This document shows positions 6,066-14,525 of a stretch of DNA of 16,323 nt, piece after piece (the first letter of the stretch is position 1; every line of letters starts with the position of its first letter). The DNA comes from an uncultured Clostridia bacterium. Its GTDB lineage: Bacteria; Bacillota; Clostridia; TANB77; CAG-508. The notes below the pieces were generated by a model, which was not told the DNA's origin, did no database searches, and saw nothing but the letters and a program-made list of their open reading frames with translations. Made by a program: the position numbers and the translations under genes. Location: NCBI GenBank assembly GCA_948505485.1, contig CAOPQH010000025.1:1-16323 (forward strand). The letters are read 5' to 3'.

Positions 6066-8881
6066 TATTTTTTCAAAAATTTTCCTGTATAGCTTTTTTC
6101 ATTTTTACAAATTTGTTCAGGAGACCCTATAGCAATTACATTTCCTCCTGCATCTCCTCCCTCTGGTCCTAAATCTATAATATGGTCACAAGTTTTTATT
6201 AAATCTAAATTATGCTCTATAACAATTATACTATTACCTGTATCAACAAGCCTTTGAAGTATATTAATTAATTTATGCACATCTGCAATATGAAGTCCCG
6301 TTGTAGGCTCATCTAATATATATAAAGTTTTTCCTGTAGCTCTTTTTGATAATTCTGTAGCTAATTTAACACGTTGTGCCTCTCCTCCTGACAAGGTTGT
6401 TGAAGGTTGTCCTAATTTTATATATCCTAATCCTACATCATATAATGTTTGAATTTTTTGTTTAATTTTTGGAATCTTATCAAAAAATTCTAACGCTTCC
6501 TCTACTGTCATATCTAGCACATCTGCAATATTTTTTCCTTTATATTTTACTTCTAAAGTTTCATGATTATATCTTTTTCCTTTACATACTTCGCAAGGTA
6601 CATAAACATCTGGTAAAAAGTGCATTTCAATTTTATGAACTCCATCACCTTTGCAAGACTCACATCTTCCTCCTGTTACATTAAAGCTAAATCTTCCTTT
6701 TGCATAACCTCTAAGTTTAGCCTCATTTGTACCTGCAAAAATATCTCTTATCAAATCAAACACACCTGTATATGTTGCAGGATTTGACCTTGGAGTTCTT
6801 CCTATTGGAGATTGATTTATATCTATTATTTTATCTATATTTTCTAATCCTTTAACTGCTTTACATTTGCCAGGTTTTTCATTTGAGCCATTTAATTGTT
6901 TAGCAATAGTTTTATATAATATTTCATTTATAAGTGTACTTTTTCCAGATCCAGAAACACCTGTAATACAAGTAAATAATCCTAATGGAAATTTAACATC
7001 TATATTTTTCAAATTATTCTCAGATGCTCCCTTTACCTCTATGAATTTACCCTTTTGTGCTTTTCTTCTTTTGGTTGGTACTAAAATTTGTTTTCTTCCA
7101 CTTAAATAGTCACCAGTTGCAGAGCCTTTAATAAGTTTTATTTCTTCTGCTGTTCCTTGTCCCATTACTTTACCACCATGTCTTCCAGCTCCTGGTCCGA
7201 TATCTATAATTTGGTCTGCTACATACATTGTATCTTCATCATGTTCAACAACAAGCACTGTATTACCAAGATCTCTTAATTTTTTTAAAGTTGCTAATAG
7301 TCTATCATTATCTCTTTGATGAAGTCCTATACTTGGCTCATCTAAAATATATAAAACTCCAGTTAAGCCTGAGCCAATTTGAGTTGCTAAACGAATCCTT
7401 TGTGCTTCTCCACCTGATAGAGTTCCAGCAGATCTTGATAAAGTTAAATATTCTAACCCTACATCAATTAAAAATTGTAATCTTTTATCAATTTCTTTTA
7501 AAATCATTTCAGCAATCATAGTTTCTGTTTTTGTTAATTTCATATTTCTTAAAAATTCTTGTATCTTGTTAATTGACATTTCTGTAAGTTCATTTATATT
7601 TTTACCATCAATCTTTATAGAAAGAATTTCTTTTTTTAACCTTGCTCCATTACATGTATGACAGTGCATATTACTCATATACATTTCATAAAAGTCTCTC
7701 ATGCCTTGTGATTTAGTTTCACTGTGTCTTCTTTCTAATGTAGGAATTACTCCTTCAAATGGAGATGTAAATTTTCTTATTCCTGCTGGTGATTCATATT
7801 CAAAATCAATTTTTTCATTACCTGTACCATATAATATTTTATCTAAAAATTCTCTAGGCAATTTTTTTATTGGTTGTTTTATATTAACACCATAATGGTT
7901 TGCAATGCTTTCAAAATACATTTTTGCCATTGTTTCGCCTTTTTTCATTGTACTAGATCCAAATGCTTTTACCCCATCATATAAGGTTTTATTTTTATCT
8001 GGTATAATTAAATCTTCATCCATTTTCATTAAGTATCCAATTCCCATACAGTCAGGACAAGCACCAAATGGATTATTAAATGAAAACATTCTTGGAGTTA
8101 ATTCAGGAAAACTAAATCCACAGTCTGGACATGCATAATTACAGCTATATAAAACTGGAGTTTGACCTTGAATGTCTACTAATACTAAATTGTCAGCATA
8201 TTTTAAAGATATTTCTACTGATTCTGTTAATCTGCTTCTTATTCCTTCTTTAATAACTAATCTATCAATAACTAATTCTATTTCGTGTTTCTTTTTTCTA
8301 TCTAATTCAATATCATCTGTAAGTTCATATACTTGTCCATCTATTCTAACTCTTACAAAACCTTCTTTTTGATATTCTTCTAATTGTTTTTTATATTCTC
8401 CTTTTTTGCCTCTTATAACAGGCGCTAATATTTGGATTTTAGTACCTTCTTCTAATTTTAAAATATTATTAACTATTTGGTCTAAGGTTTGTTTTTCTAT
8501 TTTTTTGCCACAATTAGGGCAATAAGGAATTCCTATTCTTGCATATAATAAACGAATATAATCATATATTTCTGTTACTGTTCCTACTGTAGAACGTGGA
8601 TTTTTAGATGTTGTTTTTTGATCTATAGAGATTGCAGGAGATAAACCTTCAATTGATTCTACATCAGGCTTTTCCATTAACCCTAAAAACTGTCTAGCAT
8701 ATGAAGATAAGCTCTCTACATATCTTCTTTGACCTTCTGCATATAATGTATCAAATGCTAATGACGATTTTCCTGATCCTGATAGTCCAGTTATTACAAC
8801 TAATTTATCTCTTGGTATTTTTATATTAATATTTTTTAAATTATGTTCTTTTGCACCTTTTATAATTATTTCATCATTCAT
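6056..8881 (-). CDS. uvrA: Excinuclease ABC subunit A
   Basis: UvrA is the damage-sensing ATPase of nucleotide-excision repair and loads UvrB onto lesions. The 941-aa length matches the family. Both ABC modules are intact: Walker A GLSGSGKSS (about residues 32-40) with signature LSGGEAQRIRLA (about 487), and Walker A GVSGSGKS (about 640) with signature LSGGEAQRVKLA (about 829), each followed by ILDEP. Zinc-binding pairs are visible: CPNC (121-124), CPDC...CPDC in the insertion region, and CESC...CEVC (about 737-764) of the DNA-contacting zinc finger. The ATG at 8881 is preceded by GGGGGC. It has its own promoter at 8905-8933. Its partner uvrB is about 3.5 kb away, past cysE and an ABC transporter, and is frameshifted. 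Confidence 0.98.
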   Translation of the reverse strand: MNDEIIIKGAKEHNLKNINIKIPRDKLVVITGLSGSGKSSLAFDTLYAEGQRRYVESLSSYARQFLGLMEKPDVESIEGLSPAISIDQKTTSKNPRSTVGTVTEIYDYIRLLYARIGIPYCPNCGKKIEKQTLDQIVNNILKLEEGTKIQILAPVIRGKKGEYKKQLEEYQKEGFVRVRIDGQVYELTDDIELDRKKKHEIELVIDRLVIKEGIRSRLTESVEISLKYADNLVLVDIQGQTPVLYSCNYACPDCGFSFPELTPRMFSFNNPFGACPDCMGIGYLMKMDEDLIIPDKNKTLYDGVKAFGSSTMKKGETMAKMYFESIANHYGVNIKQPIKKLPREFLDKILYGTGNEKIDFEYESPAGIRKFTSPFEGVIPTLERRHSETKSQGMRDFYEMYMSNMHCHTCNGARLKKEILSIKIDGKNINELTEMSINKIQEFLRNMKLTKTETMIAEMILKEIDKRLQFLIDVGLEYLTLSRSAGTLSGGEAQRIRLATQIGSGLTGVLYILDEPSIGLHQRDNDRLLATLKKLRDLGNTVLVVEHDEDTMYVADQIIDIGPGAGRHGGKVMGQGTAEEIKLIKGSATGDYLSGRKQILVPTKRRKAQKGKFIEVKGASENNLKNIDVKFPLGLFTCITGVSGSGKSTLINEILYKTIAKQLNGSNEKPGKCKAVKGLENIDKIIDINQSPIGRTPRSNPATYTGVFDLIRDIFAGTNEAKLRGYAKGRFSFNVTGGRCESCKGDGVHKIEMHFLPDVYVPCEVCKGKRYNHETLEVKYKGKNIADVLDMTVEEALEFFDKIPKIKQKIQTLYDVGLGYIKLGQPSTTLSGGEAQRVKLATELSKRATGKTLYILDEPTTGLHIADVHKLINILQRLVDTGNSIIVIEHNLDLIKTCDHIIDLGPEGGDAGGNVIAIGSPEQICKNEKSYTGKFLKKYLQ

Positions 8882-8904
8882 TTATTTGCCCCCAATCTTT
8901 GTAT

Positions 8905-8933
8905 ATTATACTACACATATTAAAACAAAACAA
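8905..8933 (-). promoter_or_regulatory. Promoter for uvrA
   Basis: Minus strand: -35 TTGTTT (8933-8928), 17-base spacer, perfect -10 TATAAT (8910-8905). The -35 lies inside the hairpin that follows cysE, so terminator and promoter share bases. I see no clear LexA-type GAAC...GTTC dyad next to it. Confidence 0.6.
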
Positions 8934-8943
8934 GAGTTTTGTT
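8924..8943 (-). terminator. Weak hairpin after cysE
   Basis: AACAAAAC and GTTTTGTT pair in an 8-bp stem with a four-base loop, overlapping the cysE stop codon. On the minus strand it is followed by TTAA rather than a long T tract, so termination is likely partial. Confidence 0.4.
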
Positions 8944-9466
8944 ATGTTTTGTTAATAATTTTACTATTGGGTATACCAACAATTGTAGAATCATCTTCAA
9001 TGTTTTTTAATACAACTGCATTAGCTCCTATTTTTACATTATTGCCAATTTTAATAGGACCTAATATTTTAGCACCACAACCAACCATAACATTGTCTCC
9101 TAAATCCGGATGTCTTTTATATTTATCTTTTCCAGTACCACCCAAAGTAACGCCATGATATATTGTACAATCATTTCCAATAGTAGTAGTCTCCCCTATA
9201 ACTATACCCATTCCATGGTCTATAAATAATCTTCTTCCTATTTTTGCACCTGGATGTATTTCTATTCCTGTTAAAAATCTTCCTAATTGTGAAATTACTC
9301 TTGCTACAAATAATAATTTATGCATGTAAAAAAAATGTGATACTCTATAAAAAAGTAAAACATGAAATCCTTGATATAGTAAAAGTACTTCAAAAATATT
9401 ACGTGCTGCAGGATCTTTTTTCATTATGTTTTTTGCATCTTCATATAATTCCTTGAAAATTTTCAT
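8942..9466 (-). CDS. cysE: Serine O-acetyltransferase
   Basis: Serine acetyltransferase makes O-acetylserine from L-serine and acetyl-CoA, the first step of cysteine synthesis. This 174-aa form lacks the long N-terminal region of the E. coli enzyme and matches the short Gram-positive/EpsC-like type. A helical N-terminus (about residues 1-65) leads into the left-handed beta-helix of hexapeptide repeats (IEIHPGAKIG, IVIGETTTIG, VKIGANAVV). The catalytic region FIDHGMGIVIGE holds Asp83/His84, and HGVTLGGTG holds His104 in the acetyl-CoA site. AGGTGAG precedes the ATG at 9466. No T-box leader is visible upstream and no O-acetylserine sulfhydrylase gene is adjacent. Confidence 0.95.
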   Translation of the reverse strand: MKIFKELYEDAKNIMKKDPAARNIFEVLLLYQGFHVLLFYRVSHFFYMHKLLFVARVISQLGRFLTGIEIHPGAKIGRRLFIDHGMGIVIGETTTIGNDCTIYHGVTLGGTGKDKYKRHPDLGDNVMVGCGAKILGPIKIGNNVKIGANAVVLKNIEDDSTIVGIPNSKIINKT

Positions 9467-9505
9467 ATAATACTCACCTATATATAATATGTAAAATTTA
9501 AAAAT

Positions 9506-9534
9506 TTGATTTATTTACATAAATGTGATATAAT
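9506..9534 (+). promoter_or_regulatory. Strong plus-strand promoter for the 71-aa ORF locus
   Basis: Plus strand: -35 TTGATT (9506-9511), 17-base spacer, perfect -10 TATAAT (9529-9534) preceded by TGA, an extended -10. Transcription would begin near 9541 and produce a leader of about 115 bases before the ORF at 9658. This argues that the isolated plus-strand island is expressed, though the match is by sequence alone. Confidence 0.7.
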
Positions 9535-9579
9535 CATTTTCATAATGTTTTTTTATCATTTCATATAAATTAAGTAATT

Positions 9580-9607
9580 AAAATATTTTATTATAATAAA
9601 ATATTTT
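9580..9607. repeat. Perfect 28-bp AT palindrome in the leader of the 71-aa ORF
   Basis: Every base from 9580 to 9607 pairs with its mirror position; the palindrome contains only A and T and is followed by two more T residues. In RNA it would form a hairpin about 45 bases into the transcript from the 9506-9534 promoter. It could be a weak attenuator or a protein-binding dyad. Confidence 0.7.
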
Positions 9608-9609
9608 TT

Positions 9610-9840
9610 GTAACTATAAACTATGTTTACTGTATTGTTGCAAATGGAGGATACTTAATGTTTTTAACGAAATACTTATACTCCCAGTTGCACTCGGCAA
9701 CTGGGAAAATCGTAGAACTTCTTGTAACTGTAAACGAACTTGATACTATAGCCAAAACAGGTGTAAATATCAAGTTTAATAGTATTCAGAAAAGTAAAGA
9801 TGAAGATTTTGAAAATTTCTGTTATTCTGTAACTGTAAAC
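9610..9840 (+). repeat. Three copies of a 12-bp motif GTAACT(G/A)TAAAC
   Basis: Copies lie at 9610-9621 (GTAACTATAAAC, in the leader), 9724-9735 and 9829-9840 (both GTAACTGTAAAC, in the ORF and in the same codon phase). Spacings are 114 and 105 bases. The motif shares a TAAAC core with the flanking inverted repeat at 9625-9636/9883-9894. Confidence 0.65.
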
Positions 9841-9873
9841 CGGCTGGAATTGCTAAATAAGCTTTCAGCCTAG
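9658..9873 (+). CDS. Orphan 71-aa protein in a hairpin-rich island
   Basis: I do not recognise this protein. It begins MFLTKYLYSQLHSATGK and has a strand/helix-like profile with no transmembrane segment or cysteine cluster; the only Cys is in FCYSVTVN. The tetrapeptide VTVN occurs twice (LLVTVNELD and YSVTVNRLE) because the 12-bp motif GTAACTGTAAAC is repeated in frame. TGGAGG lies 9 bases before the ATG and a strong promoter is upstream, so expression is likely. It is the only plus-strand gene of this size here and has more G+C than its neighbours. The coding sequence holds two GC-rich hairpins, at 9682-9706 and 9842-9870, the latter ending exactly at the stop codon. A structured RNA, or an RNA plus a peptide, is the main alternative. 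Confidence 0.55.
   Translation: MFLTKYLYSQLHSATGKIVELLVTVNELDTIAKTGVNIKFNSIQKSKDEDFENFCYSVTVNRLELLNKLSA
9682..9706 (+). other. GC-rich 10-bp hairpin inside the 71-aa ORF
   Basis: TCCCAGTTGC (9682-9691) pairs perfectly with GCAACTGGGA (9697-9706) around a five-base loop. It is conspicuous in a genome region where most hairpins are pure A/T. Confidence 0.7.
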
Positions 9874-9900
9874 CATAAAATTAATACAGTAAACTGCAAA

Positions 9901-9926
9901 AAGGCCTTGACTATTGTCAAGGTCTT
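9901..9926. terminator. Hairpin terminator between the converging 71-aa ORF and ABC transporter
   Basis: AAGGCCTTGAC (9901-9911) and GTCAAGGTCTT (9916-9926) form an 11-bp stem with one G-U pair and a TATT loop. On the minus strand the stem runs into a T tract, so it terminates the ABC transporter transcript about 57 bases after its stop. On the plus strand the following sequence is less T-rich, and termination of the 71-aa transcript would be weaker. Confidence 0.75.
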
Positions 9927-9982
9927 ATACTTTATATATTAGGAAACTTATGCTGATTTTTAATATATAAAACACATTGTGA

Positions 9983-12334
9983 TTATTCAGTTCTTAATGC
10001 ATCTACTGCATCTTTTTTAGCTGCTATTTTAGCTGGAATCCATCCACCAATCATTGTAATTATAGTGCTTATTATTACTAAAGTAATTGCATGATTTATT
10101 TGTAAATTTGCTACATTTTCTAATTCTGACATTTCTAAAATGATTTTGTTTATAGGAATTGTAAGTAAATATGCAACACCAATACCTAAAGCTCCAGAGA
10201 AAATTCCAAGTATAAATGTTTCTGCATTAAATACTCTTGTAATATCTTTCTTTCTAGCTCCTAAGGCTTTTAATATTCCTATTTCTTTAGTTCTTTCTAA
10301 TACAGATGTATATGTTATTATACAAATCATTATTAAACTTACAACTAAAGATATTGCAGCAAATGCAATTAATACAATAGTTATTCCATCCATTATGCCA
10401 GACGACATTTCAGTAATTGTTGCTGATAAATCTTGATAAATAACTTTATCATCATCTGCTTTTCCTTCGTTATATTTATCTAAATATTGACAAAGTTTAT
10501 CTTTGTTTTCAAATGATGTTGGATATAATATTGCAAATAAAGGTATTTCGCTTCCTCCAAAATATGATATCATTTGATCTTTATACGCTTCATTTTCAAA
10601 ATCTTGTTTTGTTAATATATTATAATTTACATTTTTTTGGTCTTTAACAATATTAGAGTCTTCTGCTCGTTCTTCTACTAAATCATTTAAATCACTACTA
10701 TATGCTATTCCGTCAGCTAATAAAGAAATTTTTACATTTTCTTTTGCTCTTATGACTCCAGAAATTTTTAAAGTAATACTACTTTCTGCATTATACATTT
10801 TATTATAGTCTGTATTATAAGTATATGTTCCAAATGGCGTTTTTGCATAATAATTATTGTTATCTATTAATTTTAATTCTGTTCCTACAATGTCATTAAA
10901 TTTCATAGTTTCCATATTTTCCGTATCATAGCCTAATTTTTTCATAGTATCTATTGAAATTCTATTTTTTGTGTCTACTACTAAAACTACATCTGTTACT
11001 TCTTTTGGATATTCTCCTTCTAAAACATCATAATATTCTTGTAAATAATTTCTGTTCTCATCTAACATTTTAGGATATGTTGTTGCATTTATAGAACTCA
11101 TTCCTCTGCTATCTGCACCTGCTGCTTGGTTTACACCACCTTCTACTTTTATTGGAATAATGTTTTCTCCATCTTTTCTAAGAAGATTTAAATTTGTTAA
11201 TCCTATATATCCAATTGTTGAACATATTTCTTTGTCTGTTTTTGATAAGTAGTCCATATATTCATCAGATATTTTATTAACATGCATTTTACTTGTTAAA
11301 CTTGTATCATATAAATACATTTCATCACTATTAGCATATTCTCTAGTACCTTTTACCATATCTGACATTTCGTTATGCATATCTGTCATTTGTTCTTCAT
11401 CCATTTCCATAGATGATTGATTTATAATAATAGGAAATTGATCCATAGTATCTTTTATATATCCGTCAATTTTAGTTTGAAATCCAGTAGATAAACTTAA
11501 TATTACTGCTATTCCAATAATACCTATACTTGAGGCAAACGCGGTTAAAAAAGTTCTTCCTTTTTTAGTTCTTATATTATTAAAAGACAAATGAAGCGCT
11601 GTAAAAAAGTTCATACTTGTTTTCTTTAATTTAAATTCCTTATTATGTCCTTTTCCGTTATTTGGATTCGAATCAGATAATATTTTTCCATCTTCAAATT
11701 TTATAATTCTATCTGAATATTTTTCTGCTAATTCTGGATTGTGTGTAACCATAATAACTAATTTATCTTTTGATATTTCTTTTATTAAATCCATTATTTG
11801 AACACTTGTAACTGTATCTAACGCTCCTGTTGGCTCATCACATAAAAGAATTTCTGGGTCATTTACTAAAGCTCTTGCGATTGCAACTCTTTGCATTTGT
11901 CCACCTGAAAGTTGATTAGGTTTTTTATGCATATGTTCTTTTAATCCAACCTTTTCTAAAACCTCTATTGCTCTTTTCTTTTTATCTTTTGATTTAACTC
12001 CACTTAATGTCATTCCTAACTCTACATTAGCAACAATACTAATATGTGATATTAAATTATAATTTTGAAAAACAAATCCTATTGAATTATTTCTATATGC
12101 ATCCCAATCTTTGTCTTTAAAATCTTTTGTTTTCTTTCCTTTAATTATTAAATCTCCTGAATCGTATCTGTCTAACCCACCTATTATATTAAGACATGTA
12201 CTTTTTCCAGAGCCACTTGGTCCTAAAATAGATACAAATTCTTTTTCCCTAAATGATACACTTATATCATCTAAAGCTTTTGTCTCTATGTCTCCTATTT
12301 TATAACTTTTTTTAATATTTTTTAATTCTAACAT
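9983..12334 (-). CDS. ABC transporter, fused ATPase and FtsX-like permease (MacB-type)
   Basis: This 783-aa protein joins both halves of a MacB-type exporter. The ATPase (about residues 1-225) has Walker A GPSGSGKST (38-46), Q-loop Gln90, signature LSGGQ (142-146), Walker B ILLCDE (162-167) and switch His198. A linker leads to transmembrane helix 1 (about 262-284), a large extracellular domain (about 285-645), and three C-terminal helices (about 650-676, 706-728, 746-768) of the FtsX permease fold, with LKALGARKKDI between helices. Relatives export peptides, antibiotics or lipoproteins or work as mechanotransmission devices; no accessory membrane-fusion protein or two-component system is adjacent, so the substrate is unknown. 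AAGGAG lies before the ATG at 12334. A 26-bp palindrome lies about 45 bases upstream. Confidence 0.93.
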   Translation of the reverse strand: MLELKNIKKSYKIGDIETKALDDISVSFREKEFVSILGPSGSGKSTCLNIIGGLDRYDSGDLIIKGKKTKDFKDKDWDAYRNNSIGFVFQNYNLISHISIVANVELGMTLSGVKSKDKKKRAIEVLEKVGLKEHMHKKPNQLSGGQMQRVAIARALVNDPEILLCDEPTGALDTVTSVQIMDLIKEISKDKLVIMVTHNPELAEKYSDRIIKFEDGKILSDSNPNNGKGHNKEFKLKKTSMNFFTALHLSFNNIRTKKGRTFLTAFASSIGIIGIAVILSLSTGFQTKIDGYIKDTMDQFPIIINQSSMEMDEEQMTDMHNEMSDMVKGTREYANSDEMYLYDTSLTSKMHVNKISDEYMDYLSKTDKEICSTIGYIGLTNLNLLRKDGENIIPIKVEGGVNQAAGADSRGMSSINATTYPKMLDENRNYLQEYYDVLEGEYPKEVTDVVLVVDTKNRISIDTMKKLGYDTENMETMKFNDIVGTELKLIDNNNYYAKTPFGTYTYNTDYNKMYNAESSITLKISGVIRAKENVKISLLADGIAYSSDLNDLVEERAEDSNIVKDQKNVNYNILTKQDFENEAYKDQMISYFGGSEIPLFAILYPTSFENKDKLCQYLDKYNEGKADDDKVIYQDLSATITEMSSGIMDGITIVLIAFAAISLVVSLIMICIITYTSVLERTKEIGILKALGARKKDITRVFNAETFILGIFSGALGIGVAYLLTIPINKIILEMSELENVANLQINHAITLVIISTIITMIGGWIPAKIAAKKDAVDALRTE

Positions 12335-12378
12335 TAATTTTCTCCTTTTCTTTAATATTTTTATAATAGAATTTCTAT

Positions 12379-12404
12379 AAAAGTATAATAATTATTATAC
12401 TTTT
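12379..12404. repeat. Perfect 26-bp palindrome between uvrB and the ABC transporter gene
   Basis: Positions 12379-12404 are a perfect palindrome whose half is AAAAGTATAATAA. It lies 20 bases after the uvrB stop and 45 bases before the ABC transporter start, and it contains TATAAT on both strands. It may be an AT-rich terminator for uvrB or an operator for the transporter; the latter is attractive because the dyad covers the likely promoter region, but I could not place a convincing -35. Confidence 0.6.
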
Positions 12405-12423
12405 TATTAAATTCTTAAATATT

Positions 12424-14380
12424 TTATAATAATTTTTCCAACTCTCTTATTTTATCTCTTAATTCTGCTGCTTTTTCAAATTCCATTTCTGCAGCATATT
12501 TTAGCATCTCATCTGTAAGTTTTGTTATAATATCTTTAATATCTTCATCTTTTTCTAATTTATATTCTACACTTATGTCTTCCACTATTGTAGCTTTTAT
12601 TGTATCTCTTATAGATTTATTTATTGTTGTAGGTGTGATATTATTTTCTTTATTATATTTTTCTTGAATAGAACGTCTTCTGTTTGTTTCACTTATTGCT
12701 TTTTCCATTGAATCTGTTAATTCATCTGCATACATTATAACTGTACCATTTGTATTTCTTGCTGCTCTTCCTATTGTTTGAATTAAAGAACGTTCTGAGC
12801 GTAAAAATCCTTCTTTATCTGCATCTAGTATTGCAACTAATGAAACTTCTGGAATATCTAATCCCTCTCTTAATAAGTTTATTCCAACTAATACATCAAA
12901 CTCACCTAAACGTAAATTTCTTATAATTTCCATTCTTTCAAGAGCCTTAATGTCTGAATGCATATAATTTACTTTTATGTCTAAATTTTTTAAATATGAA
13001 GTTAAATCTTCTGCCATTTTTTTAGTTAATGTTGTAACTAAAACTCTTTCGTTTTTTTCAACTCTAATTCTTATTTGCTCTATTAAATCATCAACTTGAT
13101 TTGTTACTGGTTTAACTTCAATTTTAGGGTCTAATAGTCCTGTTGGTCTAATTATTTGTTCTACTACATTGTCTTTTGCATGTTCTTTTTCGTAATCAGC
13201 AGGTGTAGCACTTACAAATATAACTTGATTTAGTCTATCTTCAAATTCGTTAAATTTTAATGGTCTGTTATCATAAGCTGATGGTAATCTAAATCCATAA
13301 TTCACTAAAGAATCTTTTCTTGATTTATCTCCATTATACATTGCCCTTACTTGTGGAATTGTAGCATGAGATTCATCTACTAGTAATAAAAAATCATCAG
13401 GAAAATAGTCAAATAAAGTAAAAGGTGCAGAACCTGGCTCTCTACCACTTATATGTCTTGAATAATTTTCAATTCCTTGACAAAATCCTGTTTCTTTCAT
13501 CATTTCTATATCAAAATTTGTTCTTTCTTCTATTCTTTGTGCTTCTATTAATTTGTTATTATCTTTAAAATATTTTACTCTTTCTTCTAATTCTTCTTCT
13601 ATAGTTTTAATAGCTCTTTCCATTTTATCATTTGTCGTTACATAGTGGGAATTAGGAAATATCATTACATGATTTCTTGATGCAACAATTTTTCCTGTTA
13701 ATGGATTTATTTCTGAAATTTTTTCTATATCATCTCCCCAAAACTCTACTCTGACTGCTGACTCACTTTGATCAGAAGGATATATTTCTAAAATATCTCC
13801 TTTTGCTCTGAACGTACCTCTTTTAAAATCTATTTCATTTCTTGAATATTGCATATTAACTAATTTTTTCATAACTTCTTCTCTTGACTTTTGCATTCCT
13901 GGTCGCAAAGATACTATCATATTTTCATAATCAATAGGGTCTCCGTAATCCATATATGCAAGAAACAGAAGCTACTATAATTACATCTTTTGTTTCAAAT
14001 AGTGATGCAGTTGCAGAATGGCGCAATTTGTCAATTTCATCATTTATTGATGCATCTTTTTCAATATATGTATCTGACTGTGGTATATAACTTTCTGGTT
14101 GATAATAATCATAATAAGATACAAAATATTCAACATTGTTCTCTGGAAAGAATTCTTTAAATTCTGAATATAATTGACCAGCTAATGTTTTATTATGTGC
14201 TAAAACGAGTGTTGGCTTTTGAACTTTTTGTATGATATTTGCCATTGTAAATGTTTTCCCAGAGCCTGTTACACCTAAAAGAGTTTGGAATTTTTTACCT
14301 TGTTGTATCCCTTTACTTAAGTATTCAATTGCTTGTGGTTGGTCTCCAGTTGGCTTGTAATCTGATACTAATTTAAACAT
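12424..14380 (-). pseudogene. uvrB: Excinuclease ABC subunit B, split by a one-base frameshift
   Basis: UvrB is the helicase-like subunit that receives damaged DNA from UvrA and recruits UvrC. The first frame (14380-13931, 149 aa) has Walker A GVTGSGKT (36-43) and the damage-wedging beta-hairpin YYDYYQPESYIPQSDTYIEKD, split here as residues 89-99 and on to 109. It breaks at SCIYGL, where the family continues GDP. The second frame (about 13944-12424) resumes GDPIDYENMIV and runs intact through VDESHAT, the VSATP region, LVGINLLREGLD, QTIGRAARN and the C-terminal UVR domain (KAAELRDKIRELEKLL). An extra C on the minus strand at position 13945 explains the shift; without it the product is about 652 aa, the usual size. 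AAGGAGG precedes the ATG. No other damage is visible, so a recent mutation or sequence error is likely. A restart at ATG 13953 lacks a ribosome binding site. Confidence 0.93.
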
Positions 14381-14525
14381 TTTTCCTCCTTATATTTTTA
14401 TTATGATTATTATCAACTAAAATTTTCGTGTAATTTTTTAAAAAATTCGTGTCATTACCTTTTTAAAATTTATTTTTTAGTCACATAAAACATTATTACA
14501 CAAATTAGGTCACAAACTTTATTTT
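14381..14525. other. AT-rich gap between the methyltransferase remnant and uvrB
   Basis: No gene is seen. It contains a short direct repeat (TTCGTGT, around 14427 and 14447) flanking an A/T palindrome, and two GTCACA(A/T)A-like words further up. I found neither a convincing promoter for uvrB nor a terminator. Confidence 0.4.

Larger units (their letters stand above)
9625..9894. repeat. 12-bp perfect inverted repeat flanking the 71-aa ORF
   Basis: GTTTACTGTATT at 9625-9636 is the exact reverse complement of AATACAGTAAAC at 9883-9894. The pair encloses 246 bases that contain the ribosome binding site and entire ORF. It could close a large RNA structure or be a pair of protein-binding sites. 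I see no target duplication outside it. Confidence 0.6.

Noticed and set aside
6469..8372. Plus-strand ORFs inside uvrA and the other long genes
   Set aside because: They are antisense shadows of well-supported coding sequence, with skewed composition and no domains.
9467..9657. T-box leader controlling cysE
   Set aside because: No T-box core (AGGGTGG-type) or terminator/antiterminator pair is present on the minus strand; the region instead holds the plus-strand promoter.
9625..9894. Classification of the 71-aa island as a transposable element
   Set aside because: The 12-bp inverted repeats have no target duplication, the ORF shows no transposase signature, and the promoter lies outside the repeats.
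12379..12404. PerR or Fur box
   Set aside because: Half-sites resemble the PerR box but are separated by four bases instead of one.
13931..13960. Programmed +1 frameshift to make full-length UvrB
   Set aside because: TTA-CGG is not a known slippery context, there is no helpful P-site re-pairing, and uvrB is not known to use recoding. A rare CGG codon could cause a pause but is not enough.
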